DNA from: Lathyrus oleraceus
Lineage: Eukaryota; Streptophyta; Magnoliopsida; Fabales; Fabaceae
Length of the DNA stretch: 64,000 nt
Direction: 5' to 3'
Assembly (NCBI RefSeq): GCF_024323335.1
Contig: NC_066581.1
Location: forward strand, 297,870,536 to 297,934,535
The position numbers and the translations under genes were made by a program. The notes under the pieces were generated by a model that searched no databases, was not told where the DNA came from, and was given only the letters and a program-made list of their open reading frames with translations. Below, piece by piece: positions 10,371 to 20,474 of this stretch; position 1 is the stretch's first letter; each line of letters starts with the position of its first letter.

Positions 10371-12563
10371 TGTTCGCTGTGAATTTTGGCGAACAACCTC
10401 TGGTTTACCAAAACTTGTAGAATTGGGTTACTTGCAGGATCAACCACACAAATCCTAGGACATGTGTAGATCTAGATGACTTTGAAGATATCTAGGACGG
10501 CGTTTGTATCTTTTGTAACACCCCAATTTAAAAATAAGATAATTATTTAATTTAAGTTAATATTATATTTATTAATTTAATTAAATAATTGGAATTATTG
10601 GATTATTATTATTATTTTGGAATAATAATTATTGGAAAATATATAAGTGTGAAGTAAGGAAAAAGAACCCCATTTGGTAAAAAGAGTTTTACGTGAAACA
10701 GAGAAGCGGCTGAAAAGTGGAAAGTGGAGAAAGGGCAAAGAGGAAGAGCAAGGGCAAAGGTTGGAGAAGAGAAAAGCTTGGAGCTTAGAGATTGCCGGAT
10801 TAACTCAGGTAAGGGGGATTTATCGTCGTTTAATGGGTATTATGGGTTAGCATGTAATGGGTAGTGATAAGCCGTTGAATTGACCCTAATTGGGATTATG
10901 AATGCTGGAAAATTATGTTGGATAAACTGTGTTTAGGCTGTAATTGAATCTGTGGTTGGGTTAGTTGTGAATTTCCGAACGTATAGCTTTTTACGGAATT
11001 GGAATCGGAGGTCCGGAAGTCCTCCAACGGCAAAAAATGCGGAGAGTTCTGCATTCTGCCTTGTGTTAGCGCAGGAACAGCTTCTGTCTTGCATGCTAGG
11101 TGAATTAGCGTGTATAGCATGGCCCTTGGGGTGGTAGCTAATTCCCATGGTGAGGAATTAGTGATGTGAGTCACTAGGTCTCAAATGAGTGGGACTGGTG
11201 AGCTTGGTAGCCGTACCTGGATTTGGTCGGTGAAGTTGAACTATATGTTCACGAATAGTCGGTACCGCATGCATGGAGTCTCATTGCATAATATATGTGT
11301 AGTGTATAATATGAATGGATGTATTCCAATGTTATACGTGTGTTGTGTTGGCATTGAGCATGAGTATGAATTGTGTTGATATTGAGTATGATATTTGAGT
11401 TGATGTGCCGTTACTGAATGTGTGATACGATTAGGGTGATTAATGTGTTAAATTACTTAACATGACATTATATTCTATAATGCTTATTATATCGATTGAG
11501 GAACTCACCCTTACAACTATTTTTCAGGTAACGAGCAGTGATTGAGTAGAAGCTAATGCTTGGAGTCTAGTGTAGTCTCCTTAGTGGGTCATGCTCTGAT
11601 AGATGTAACATCGGGAGGGAACATTTTAATTGTGTTGTTGATGTTTGTTGAACCAGTTTACATGTAGTATGTTACATGTTTTGAATGATCGATTTGATCT
11701 CTATCCGCTGCGTATTGTGCAATACTTTATGTTTTGAGTTAAATAATGAGCATGACTAAATAGTATGACGAATGGTGCGAAATAAATGTGTGACACCCTT
11801 AATTGCATGATTACTCTGATTTATATGTTGTTATTTTAATTAAATATTTGGGGTATTTTAGAAGGGTGTTACATCTTTCATTTTGATTCTCTGAATATTT
11901 TATGTCGAAAGATGTTGATTTGACAAGATAAGATAAATGGCAGAAACTAACTGACGAAACGTAAAATGTCGAAAAGAAATTGCAGAAAGATAATTGACTG
12001 GAAAACGTAAAATGAATTTGTAAAGAACTTTAAACTTTATAAAATAAACTTTGAAAGAAATTGGTGTTTGTTTACACATACATGTTCCAAATATGACTCT
12101 TTTCTCTCACACGGGTACTTTGAGTATTTTCAGGAATTTTGTACAAGTAAAAGTTCACACACCTTTTTTTCCATAACAACTACCCTATTTATATACAAAT
12201 AACATAATTGTTACTAACGACTAAATCCTAAAACTGTAACATTTGGCTTCCTTCAATTCGCCAGATGCTTCCACGCGTCCTCTGCCAAACGTCACAACTT
12301 GTTTGGATTTGAATTTTACACTTTACGTCGAACTGACGTCTTCCTCCAAACTTTGTCGAATTGTTTAAATATTGTAGCATCACCTATGTCTGTCAAAAGG
12401 GGCCTTTCCAGCTGCAGATATCTTGTCGAAATGTCGAAGCTTCAATTTTGTCGAAGTGTCGAACAACACTTATCAACCAAAAACCGTTTTTCTCAATGTC
12501 GCCATTTGTCGAAAGAACCATTCTGCACACCAAATATCATGGCGTCGAAAACGCATGTATACA
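10371..12563 (-). repeat. Element B 3' LTR, interrupted by a solo LTR
   Basis: LTR sequence is 10371-10513 and 11879-12563 plus one TCTTT copy, 828 bases in total, matching 24887-25715. The boundary with the interior is set by identity ending at ATGTATACA (12563), followed by the polypurine tract in the minus orientation. Confidence 0.93.
10514..11873. mobile_element. Solo LTR (1,360 bases) inserted in the element B 3' LTR
   Basis: It starts TGTAACACCC and ends GGGTGTTACA, ten-base inverted termini containing the TG...CA of an LTR. It is flanked on both sides by TCTTT (10509-10513 and 11874-11878). The uninterrupted target is visible in the other LTR of element B near 25021. There is no internal PBS, polypurine tract or coding domain, so a solo LTR left by recombination is the best reading. 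TGTAACACCC starts are common among plant Ty3/gypsy LTRs. The small open frames at 10896-11379 resemble nothing known. Confidence 0.85.
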
Positions 12564-12581
12564 AATTGCCCCCCAGCAAAG
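12564..12581 (-). other. Polypurine tract of element B
   Basis: Read on the minus strand it is CTTTGCTGGGGGGCAATT, immediately before the 3' LTR. G-rich purine tracts at this position prime plus-strand DNA synthesis. Confidence 0.75.
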
Positions 12582-12819
12582 ACGTTTCGACTGTTTTTTC
12601 TGGAGAAACAGTCATTTGTTGTCAACCAATGTTTTGATGCCATGTCAATTAGTCTTTATTAAATCCAAGTCTGATAATTTGAATTTCCAACACAGATTCA
12701 TCATTACACTTTCTCCAAAATGTCACGTCTAGCCCATGTTCAGAACCTACTTCCATCATTTCCTCACATCATGATTTCTTTTCAACTTCCACCTCTTCAA
12801 CACTCCCATCAGAATCGGC

Positions 12820-12880
12820 CACGTGTCCCACTATCATGATTATCACTCTAAAGCATTCCATCATCTTCTTCCTATAAATA
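12820..12880 (+). promoter_or_regulatory. Putative internal promoter of the antisense gene: G-box and TATA box
   Basis: CACGTG (12820-12825), a plant G-box core, lies about 50 bases upstream of TATAAATA (12873-12880), which is 110 bases before the ATG at 12991. This is a normal plant core-promoter arrangement outside the LTR, so the antisense gene could be transcribed independently. Inferred from motifs only. Confidence 0.55.
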
Positions 12881-12990
12881 CCTATAAACCTTTTTTCTTA
12901 AACCCTTTTCCGCTTCAGATTTCTTTTCTTCATACCCATTTCTCAAACTTTCATATTTTCCTGAGAAAATTTCCTAAGCTCTTCTTAACA

Positions 12991-15101
12991 ATGGCGCCTC
13001 AAAAACCTTCAAGCAGCAAACATTCCAAGAAGAAACAAAACTCAGCTTTCTCTCCTGTGCATGATTTAAAAAGAGCCAATGACCATTGGAAATCAACAGT
13101 ATGTTCCAGAACCTCCAAATGAGAAAGAGAAAGAATGCATCTATAAATCCCAGGTATTAATCCCTGTTCTTATTTTTGGAAACTGTCATGCTATGTTAGG
13201 TCCCCTTCCGAATTTAGAGATTAAACCAGATCGCTTAAAAGAATTTTTTCCATCTTACTTTCACACAAAACCCATAGGCGCTGGAAGAAAACCTCAGCCT
13301 AAAGAGAACGTTGTAGAACAAAAAGACTCATCGAGTTCGACGGATATTGGAGAGTTGGACTTAGACTATTTGAACTATCCCAGGATATTTAGAACTTGCC
13401 CATGGTCGAAAGACCCTTCCGACTACGTATCTTGGTTAGATAAAATCGAAAAAGTTAAAGGGTTTTTTTGGAAAGAGGTAGGTATTTTCGACCTTATTCA
13501 GTTGTCGAGAGTAGGACCCAATATCTGCCCAAATATGCTTTTAACTTCTCTCTACTTCTGGGATAGTACCTACAACACCTTTCACCTCCCTTGTGGGATG
13601 GTTACGCCCACTCTTTTCGACGCGGCAGCCATCGTTGGCCTTCACCCCAACGGTATAAACTTCGACCCTACTGTCTTAAATGAAGATACCATCGCTTTCG
13701 AGACTAGCCTCGCCCCATACTCCTTATTTATGTCCTATTATCATGACAAAAGTACTACTGAAGTTTCAGATGTCGAACACATAACTTTCCTAACACTGTG
13801 GCTATCCAAATATGTGTTTTGTTCTCGCTCTCTCCAGGTTGCTAAGAGATTCATTACCATAGCCAATCAGCTTCATGCAGGCACAAAACTATGCTTGAGC
13901 GAAATGATTCTGGCGAACCTTTATGAATCTCTGAGTGAGAGCGTACATCTTTTAAAAAACACCAAAACCCAAGGTAAAATCAACTTATCAGGACCTTTCT
14001 GGCTCTTGCAATTATGGCTCAATGCCACATTTGAAGCCAATCTTCCTGTAGCACCAGAAATAGATGAAGAAGAAGTAAAAAATAGGACTGTCGAATGGCC
14101 AAGGTTGGTGCTAATAACGCCAACTGATGAAGGAATCAGCCTTCGACAAGCTTTTAAAAGCTATGTTATGATGTTTGCTAAAAGGTATCAATTTACTTCG
14201 ACCATGGCACCTTTTGCTGATAGAAAAATTGGACCTAAGTGGTTTACCCAACAACTGCCTTTGGAGATGCAAAAGGATGAAAATATATTTCTAAATGTTT
14301 GGGAATCATTCTTAACCCCTAAGCTCTTTTTTTCTTACCGTAACACCACTAAAAACCAAATTGCTTTGATAGTTTATCAACCCAACCTTGTTTCTAGACA
14401 GTTTGGCCTAATCAAGATAAAACCTCGACCTATATTTCCCAAGAAAGGATCCATCATCTTTTATAACTCCCTTCACACTGAAGACGAAGGCAAAGAGCTG
14501 TCGAAGAAACTGGATGATGATTCTCTCGACATTCGACCAGTTATATTTCGACCATCATTCCTATGCACTCCTGAGTTTGACGAATGGTGGAAAGATTATT
14601 ATTCCAACAGATTTTTCGACGTAGCTTCCTTTGCTACACATTTGACAAATGCTTTCGCTTTTGTGCAGGATCGGACCAAAAAAGGTATTCAAAGACACAT
14701 TAGGGAAATACAGAAATTTCAAAAGTATTTCGAAACTGCGTATAGACCTGATGATCTTAGTCGAACCATACACGAAGCAGCAGCAGAATTGAAACGCAAA
14801 CTGACGGAGAAGTTTGAAAAACTGTCATTGCCTTCAAACCTTCGACCAGAGGCGCGTTATGACCTGGCTTTCAGCTGTCATCCACCAAAATTCCCTCCTT
14901 TGCCAACCGCTGAATTTGGGGTGGTATTTAGCCCTCCATTTCCAAATTGGTTTGTTTGTGGGGACTTTATGAAAATTCTCCGTCAACAGTACAAAAAACC
15001 TGCTGAGCGTGTGGTTCCGACTAAGTATCATTTGGGCGAATACCCAGGACACCTTCATATTGGAATAGAACACGTTCGTGTGGAGGATCCCATTCTTGAA
15101 G
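12991..15101 (+). CDS. Element B antisense gene, exon 1: plant-mobile-domain-like protein
   Basis: Begins MAPQKPSSSKHSKKK at the ATG at 12991. A one-base frameshift around 13095-13105 moves the reading to the frame open from 13079. About 700 residues. The middle has a plant-mobile-domain pattern: CPWSKDPSDYVSW, SLYFWDSTYNTFHLPCGMV, then TPTLFDAAAIVGLHPNG, then a threonine/leucine-rich helix with FLTLWLSKYVF. The exon ends at 15101 with donor GT at 15102; reading through ends at 15142. The gene is convergent with the element's own pol. Similar antisense ORFs occur in Grande-type elements; their function is unknown. The frameshift suggests that this copy is damaged, or that a short intron was missed. 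Confidence 0.8.
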
Positions 15102-15196
15102 GTGTTCATAGAAAAACACGATTTTTCCTTTTGTTATTCTAACTGTATTATCATGTATGTCTTACATTTGTTTTTTAATCTCCTTTCTTTCCTTAG

Positions 15197-15599
15197 CCGT
15201 GAAGATCCCTGCTAAGAAAACTGCTGTCGAAGCGTCGCCCAGTGCTGCTAAGAAGCCTTCGACAAAGGTATAAACTTTTTTTTCTTATTTATTCTATTCC
15301 CTTTTTCAAAACTAACTGGCTTTGGTCTGCATGACTAGGTAAGTCAAAAACCCCCAACAATCCAAAAGAGAAAGAGTGAAGAGGAGAGAGAAGAGGATAA
15401 AGTCCCTAATGAAGAATCTGGTGACGAATCTCCAGAGTTAATCCCTCCCCCTCAGAAGAAGAAGAAACTCACGAAGGTCTCTTTCCAAAGATCCATCGTT
15501 AAACCAACTAGGAAGGATTCTGCCAGTACTCCTCCTGCTAAGCCTCAGTCGAAAGACACGGAGAGTGGGAAATCTAGCTTTAATACTGAGATTCCTGAG
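15197..15599 (+). CDS. Element B antisense gene, exons 2 and 3
   Basis: Exon 2 is 15197-15267 (71 bases) between AG at 15195-15196 and GT at 15268-15269. Exon 3 is 15339-15599 (261 bases) between AG at 15337-15338 and GT at 15600-15601. Phases match: exon 1 ends with one base of a codon, exon 2 supplies two and ends on a codon boundary, and exon 3 is exactly 87 codons. The encoded segment is low-complexity, rich in Lys, Glu, Ser and Pro with basic runs such as KKKK, and may carry nuclear localisation signals. Four consecutive exons in matching phase argue strongly for real splicing. Confidence 0.75.
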
Positions 15600-15670
15600 G
15601 TAATCTTTATTTCGACAACATATATTCGCCTTTCCTGCATTTTTCTTCTAAATCTTAGAATTATTTTCAG

Positions 15671-16768
15671 GAACAAGTGGCTGTCGAACGAACGCCTGAG
15701 AAAATTCTGGAGGAAACAGCCCCAGAAGAAGATATTCCCACTAGTGATCATGACATGCAAACTGTAGCAGAATTCGACACTACAGTGGGTGAAGCTTCTG
15801 AAGATGAATCTCCTCCTCATCCAGGATTAAATGCTGCACCTCAGGGTGATGACATTGACATGGAGGTTGGGGTCGAAGATGATCCTGAAGACGAAGCTGC
15901 CAGAGATGGGGACAACCAGTCGAAACAAACAGAGGCTGAGCATACTTCGGGGCGAAACACTCCACCTGCTCCTGACCAGACCCAAGGGAGTGGAAAATCA
16001 ACTGGTTCGACTAGTTTCTCTCGCGAGGAGCTTGAAAATCTCAAAGTGCAAAGACCTTTGGAGTATCTGAAGGCCATGCTTAGCACCCATTTTAATTTCC
16101 AGGATTCTTTGCAGAGTAGTTCGACCACTTCTGGGGCAACTTCTGAAGCACCATCACTTGGCAACGTCTTGACCAAAATTAAAACGAAAATCCTTGATGT
16201 CGATTTGTTTAAAGTCTTCGAAGAGAATTCCCTTGCTCACCTTGACCTTAAGAAAATTTTGAAGCAAGTGAATGTCCTGGAAGCTTCTGCTGAGATTGGA
16301 AGTTTTGTGATGGAGCTGATGACTCTCATTGACTTGGCCACTGCAGATCTTCATCGTCAAAGAGATCTCACCAATCAAATCTCCTCCAAGTCTGAAACTC
16401 AAACTGCTGAATGGGATGCCGTTTCGACTTCGACTGACAAGGTTTCAAAATTGCAAAAGCTTTCTGAAACTTATGTCAAAGAAGCTGCTGCTTGTGATGA
16501 CAATATCCAAAAATGGAAAAAACAGATAGCAGCACTCCAAGAAAAGATCTCTCAAGAGGAAAAACGTAAGGCATCCATATAGCAACCCAAGCAGAGCGAG
16601 ATTGACGAAGAATTGGGAGTGGGTATTCGACATGCTGAGAAGGCCCAGCAACTTGGTCAAGAGATCGAGACTCTTTCCACTCACAAAAGTCTTTGTGATC
16701 ATCGGCTCCAATTTCAGAGGCAGAAATTCGCCACTTTGAAGGAAACATTTTCCAATATTAATTTGTAG
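15671..16768 (+). CDS. Element B antisense gene, exon 4 (premature stop at 16580)
   Basis: It follows a TTTTCAG acceptor in the phase left by exon 3. It encodes an acidic segment (about 100 residues), then a long helical, coiled-coil-like C-terminus (LQKLSETYVKEAAACDDN..., KKQIAALQEKISQEEK). A TAG at 16580-16582 interrupts it. The same frame then continues with coiled-coil sequence to a second TAG at 16766-16768, which looks like the original end. The integrase gene on the other strand ends at 16864, so the two genes converge with about 95 bases between stop codons. Confidence 0.75.
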
Positions 16769-16863
16769 TTGAATTGATTTAACAATTCTCAGCCGTTTAA
16801 GGCTTTTGTAATGACTTTAATGCCATTTTTATTTGGCAAATTTTATCATAATCATGTTTGCAA

Positions 16864-18528
16864 TTATTCCATTATTATTCTTACTTCCTGCAATATTGGC
16901 TTGTATTTTTTCAAATACTTGCCATTTATCTTTAAGATTCTCTCATCCTTCCCTATTTCTTCAATCTCATACGCGCCATTTGAAAATATTTTCAAAATTT
17001 GGAAAGGTCCTTCCCACTTAGGAGACCATTTTCCCATTAACTTATCTTTTCGATCCATAGGAAGGATTACTTTCCAGACGAGATCACCAATTAAGAAGGT
17101 ATTGAATTTTACTTTCTTGTTGTAAAACCTTTCGACTCTCTCCTTTTGTCTTCTTATTAAATCTAGCGCGCGCAGTCTTTCTTCGTCCAAATCTACCAGT
17201 TCATCCATCATCATACTCCAATATATATCCGATGGGATTTCATGATGCCTTTGCACTCTAGCTGACTGCAAATATATTTCGACTGGTAAAACTGCATCAT
17301 GTCCGTAAGTCAACTTAAATGGAGTCGAATTCGTTGCTTCTTTAGGAGACGTTCGACAAGCCCACAAGACTTGATCTAGAGTCTTATGCCAATTTCTAGG
17401 TTTTTTCCCTACATGCTTCTTGATCAAATTTATCACTACCTTGTTGGCTGCTTCGACCTGCCCATTGGCTTGAGCATAGTAAGGTGTCGAAGTAAGGAGT
17501 TTAAAACCTGTTTCTTGTGCAAATTTCTGCATGTTTTTTCCAGTGAACACAGATCCTTGGTCTGTTGTTATTGTTTCAGGTATCCCAAATCTGTAAATTA
17601 TGTATTTTTGGATAAAGTCTATGACTGCTTCTTGATCCATATTTACCAATGGTATAGCTTCAATCCATTTAGTGAAATAGTCTATCCCAACCAAAATGTA
17701 CCTTTGTCCTTTTGAAGAGGCTGGTCGAATTTCCCCAATCAAGTCTAAAGCCCATCCTCTAAATGGCCAAGGCTTTATAATTGAATGCAGCTCACTTGCG
17801 GGGACATGAGGTATGCCTGCATGTACTTGACACTCCTGACATCCTTTTGCAAATTCGACACAATCCTTCAGTATTGTTGGCCAATACATTCCTTGTCGAA
17901 ATAATAACCACTTCATTTTGTGACCTGCTTGGTGTGCGCCACACGCTCCACTGTGTACATTCGACAAGGCTATGTAGGCTTCGTCTTCACCTAAGCATTT
18001 CAACAAGACTCCTTCTGCAGTCTTTTTGAACAATTCATTTCCCAAAAGTACATAACTCAAAGCTCTGTATTTTATTTTTCTTTCTACTTTCTGATTTGGA
18101 TCTTGTAGATAATCCTTGATAGGCTTTCTCCAGTCTGCAATTCCTGAATCATCTATGTTGAATATCTCAAAGTTTTCTTCGTCACCGTATCCTAATCTTA
18201 TTGACTCCAGATCTGATGGGGACAACTTGGTGGATACGACTCTTCCTATGATTTCAATAGCTTCTTCTAATTTTCCCTTTGACACCTTGTATCCAGATGC
18301 TAGTTGAGCCAGATCGTTCGCCTCTTGGTTCTCCAGCCTCGGAATGTGCCTGAATACCACATTGTCGAATTCCTTGAGAAGTCTATTGGCTATTACAAAG
18401 TACATGATTAAATTTTCTTTCACGCATTTATACTCTTTCGTCAACTGCTTGATCACCAGTTCGGAATCACCCATTATTTCGACTCTCGTTGCCCCCAATT
18501 TCAACAAGATTTCAAGTCCAGCGATCAA
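16864..18528 (-). CDS. Element B pol C-terminal part: second RNase H end and integrase
   Basis: 554 residues. Residues 1-75 complete an archaeal-type RNase H (MGDSELVIKQL and the ANDLAQLAS ending). Integrase follows: HHCC zinc finger (HSGACGAHQAGHKM ... CQECQ, around 190-235), then the catalytic core with ALDLIGEI, TTDQGS and QVEAANK supplying D, D and E. A C-terminal GDLVW...KWSPKWEGPFQI block is the usual DNA-binding tail; no chromodomain is seen, as expected for Tat. All catalytic residues are present, so this is the best-preserved integrase in the window. The start at 18528 is only where the frame opens after an upstream 11-base duplication. Confidence 0.9.
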   Translation of the reverse strand: MIAGLEILLKLGATRVEIMGDSELVIKQLTKEYKCVKENLIMYFVIANRLLKEFDNVVFRHIPRLENQEANDLAQLASGYKVSKGKLEEAIEIIGRVVSTKLSPSDLESIRLGYGDEENFEIFNIDDSGIADWRKPIKDYLQDPNQKVERKIKYRALSYVLLGNELFKKTAEGVLLKCLGEDEAYIALSNVHSGACGAHQAGHKMKWLLFRQGMYWPTILKDCVEFAKGCQECQVHAGIPHVPASELHSIIKPWPFRGWALDLIGEIRPASSKGQRYILVGIDYFTKWIEAIPLVNMDQEAVIDFIQKYIIYRFGIPETITTDQGSVFTGKNMQKFAQETGFKLLTSTPYYAQANGQVEAANKVVINLIKKHVGKKPRNWHKTLDQVLWACRTSPKEATNSTPFKLTYGHDAVLPVEIYLQSARVQRHHEIPSDIYWSMMMDELVDLDEERLRALDLIRRQKERVERFYNKKVKFNTFLIGDLVWKVILPMDRKDKLMGKWSPKWEGPFQILKIFSNGAYEIEEIGKDERILKINGKYLKKYKPILQEVRIIME

Positions 18529-19970
18529 AGCTTCATATTCTGCTTCATTATTTGAACACAGACTTTCAACTTTGTACTTGAATTTTGTTGGAATTTTGTT
18601 GGAATTTTTTCAGGAGAAATAATCAACATTCCTACGCCAGTTCCGTTCTTATGACTGGAACCGTCGAAATACAGTTTCCAAGGTTCTAATTCGACATATT
18701 CCACACCTTCATCTATATAGTGGTCGGCTATGAAATCAGCGACCACTTGTCCTTTCACAGCTTTTAAAGGCAGATATTTCAAGGAGTATTCTGTTAATGC
18801 TAAAGCCCATTTTCCAATTCGACTATGTAAAATAGATTTAGATAACGTATACTTTATTACGTCGAAATGGGAGGAAATATATACATCAACAGGTTTTATA
18901 TAATGCTTCAGTTTCATACAAGAGAAGTATACACATAGGCATAGCTTTTCTATAATACTATATCTAGTTTCAGCATCATTCAGAACTCTACTGAGATAAT
19001 AAATAGCTCTTTCGACGCCACTTTCATCTTCTTGACACAACATACTTCCTAATGTTTTGTCTGATGCCGAGATGTACAACCTCATACTTCTTTTTCTGCA
19101 AGGAGACATCAGGATTGGGGGACTAGCCAGGTATTCCTTGATTTTGTCGAAAGCCGCTTGCTGTTCTTGCCCCCATGCAAAGTCTTCCTTCTTTAGTCGA
19201 AGTAGTGGAGAGAAAGCTTGCGTCTTCCCACTGAGATTGGAGATGAATCTTCTGAGAAAGTTGATTTTCCCTAGCAGAGACTGCAACCCCTTTTTGGTTG
19301 ATGGCGCTTTCGCCTCCACCATGGCTTTGGCTTTGTTTTCATTTATTTCGATCCCCTTCTTGTGGACCACAAAACCGAAGAAATCACCCGCCTGCACACC
19401 AAAAGCACATTTAAGTGGGTTTATTTTCAAACCAAACTTCCTCATCCTTTCAAAGGACTGTCGAAGATGGTCTATATGACTTTTCCCTGAAACAGACTTG
19501 ATTACGATATCGTCAATATACACTTGCATGAAAGTTTCGATAAAGTCATGAAAGATGGAATTCATAGCACGTTGGTAAGTTGCTCCAGCGTTCTTTAAAC
19601 CAAAAGGCATTACTACCCATTCGTACGTTCCTATTGCTCCAGGACAACGGAACGCCGTTTTAGGAACATCTTCCTCAGAGATAAAGATTTGATTATAGCC
19701 AGAGTATCCGTCTAACATACTTAAGTACTCATGGCCGGCTGCAAAATCTATAAGCATTTCTGCCACTGGCATAGGATATTCATCCTTCGGGGTAGCCGAG
19801 TTTAGGTCTCGAAAATCAATGCATACCCTAAGTTTGCCATTTTTCTTAATTACTGGGACAATATTTGCAATCCATTCGACATACCTGGTTGTACGGATGA
19901 ACTTGCATTTTAGAAGTCTTTCGACCTCTTCTTTTATTTTCGACAGAATCTCTGGCGCGAAGCGTCTTGG
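18525..19970 (-). pseudogene. Element B RT, RNase H and start of second RNase H
   Basis: RT begins just after the TAG at 19971-19973. Blocks include NIVPVIKKNGKLRVCIDFRD, DGYSGYNQI, VMPFGLKNAGATYQRAM and the catalytic YIDDIV. The first RNase H (around 19080-18760) lacks a clear first catalytic aspartate (LYISASDKTLGS), as in other Tat elements. The second starts LYFDGSSHKNGTGVG. Near 18581-18610 an 11-base unit (AAAATTCCAAC on the minus strand) is tandemly duplicated, shifting the frame so that this ORF ends at 18525. The correct frame resumes in the adjoining minus-strand ORF ending at 16864. Confidence 0.88.
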
Positions 19971-19973
19971 AAT

Positions 19974-20474
19974 CTACTTCACTGGCTTCTTTCCTTCTAT
20001 TATTGGTAACTGCAATTCGACCAAACCTCTGTCTAGACCAGGCATCTCATCATAATCCCATGCGAAGCAGTCTTTGAATTCTTTCAGCAACCGGACTATT
20101 TCGACTTTGAACTGGGGGTCTATTTTTGCGCTTATGTATGTTGGTCTATGTTCTGCCCCCACTCCTAAGTTTATTTCTTCTAACGGATCCTGCGCCACCA
20201 TCTTCTCGTCAGTTGACCCTGGATCTTTTTCGAACCCTAGGGGCTCGTCGTCATAAATGGCGTCAAGCTTTTGGTGTTGCCATTCGCCCATTTGGTTGTT
20301 ATCATGATCTTCCGCAACGTCTTCTTGGGGACATTGTTTGTTGGAGTTTTCTTGGTTGGCTCCGACAGCCATGTATTTTACTTCAGCCTCAAGGGCCTCT
20401 TTGAGTTTGTTTTCAGCTATGTAAGCCGTAATCTTTTCGATCGCTGATTGTTTACTCGTCATCGTCAAATTCAC
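19974..20474 (-). CDS. Element B pol N-terminal segment
   Basis: 166 codons preceding RT, in the same frame, separated from it by one TAG (19971-19973). It contains the standard linker before Tat RT (LLKEFKDCFAWDYDEMPGLDRGLVEL). It overlaps the end of the gag-protease frame by about 20 bases in a different register, so pol expression would need a frameshift, splicing or reinitiation, unless this reflects a later indel. Confidence 0.8.
   Translation of the reverse strand: MNLTMTSKQSAIEKITAYIAENKLKEALEAEVKYMAVGANQENSNKQCPQEDVAEDHDNNQMGEWQHQKLDAIYDDEPLGFEKDPGSTDEKMVAQDPLEEINLGVGAEHRPTYISAKIDPQFKVEIVRLLKEFKDCFAWDYDEMPGLDRGLVELQLPIIEGKKPVK

Noticed and set aside
10514..11873. A DNA transposon with terminal inverted repeats
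   Set aside because: The ten-base inverted termini are modest, the outer bases are TG...CA, and the five-base TSD fits retroviral-type integration; no transposase.
12299..12732. Overlapping ORFs repeated at 25451-25905
   Set aside because: LTR sequence of element B; three frames are open by chance.
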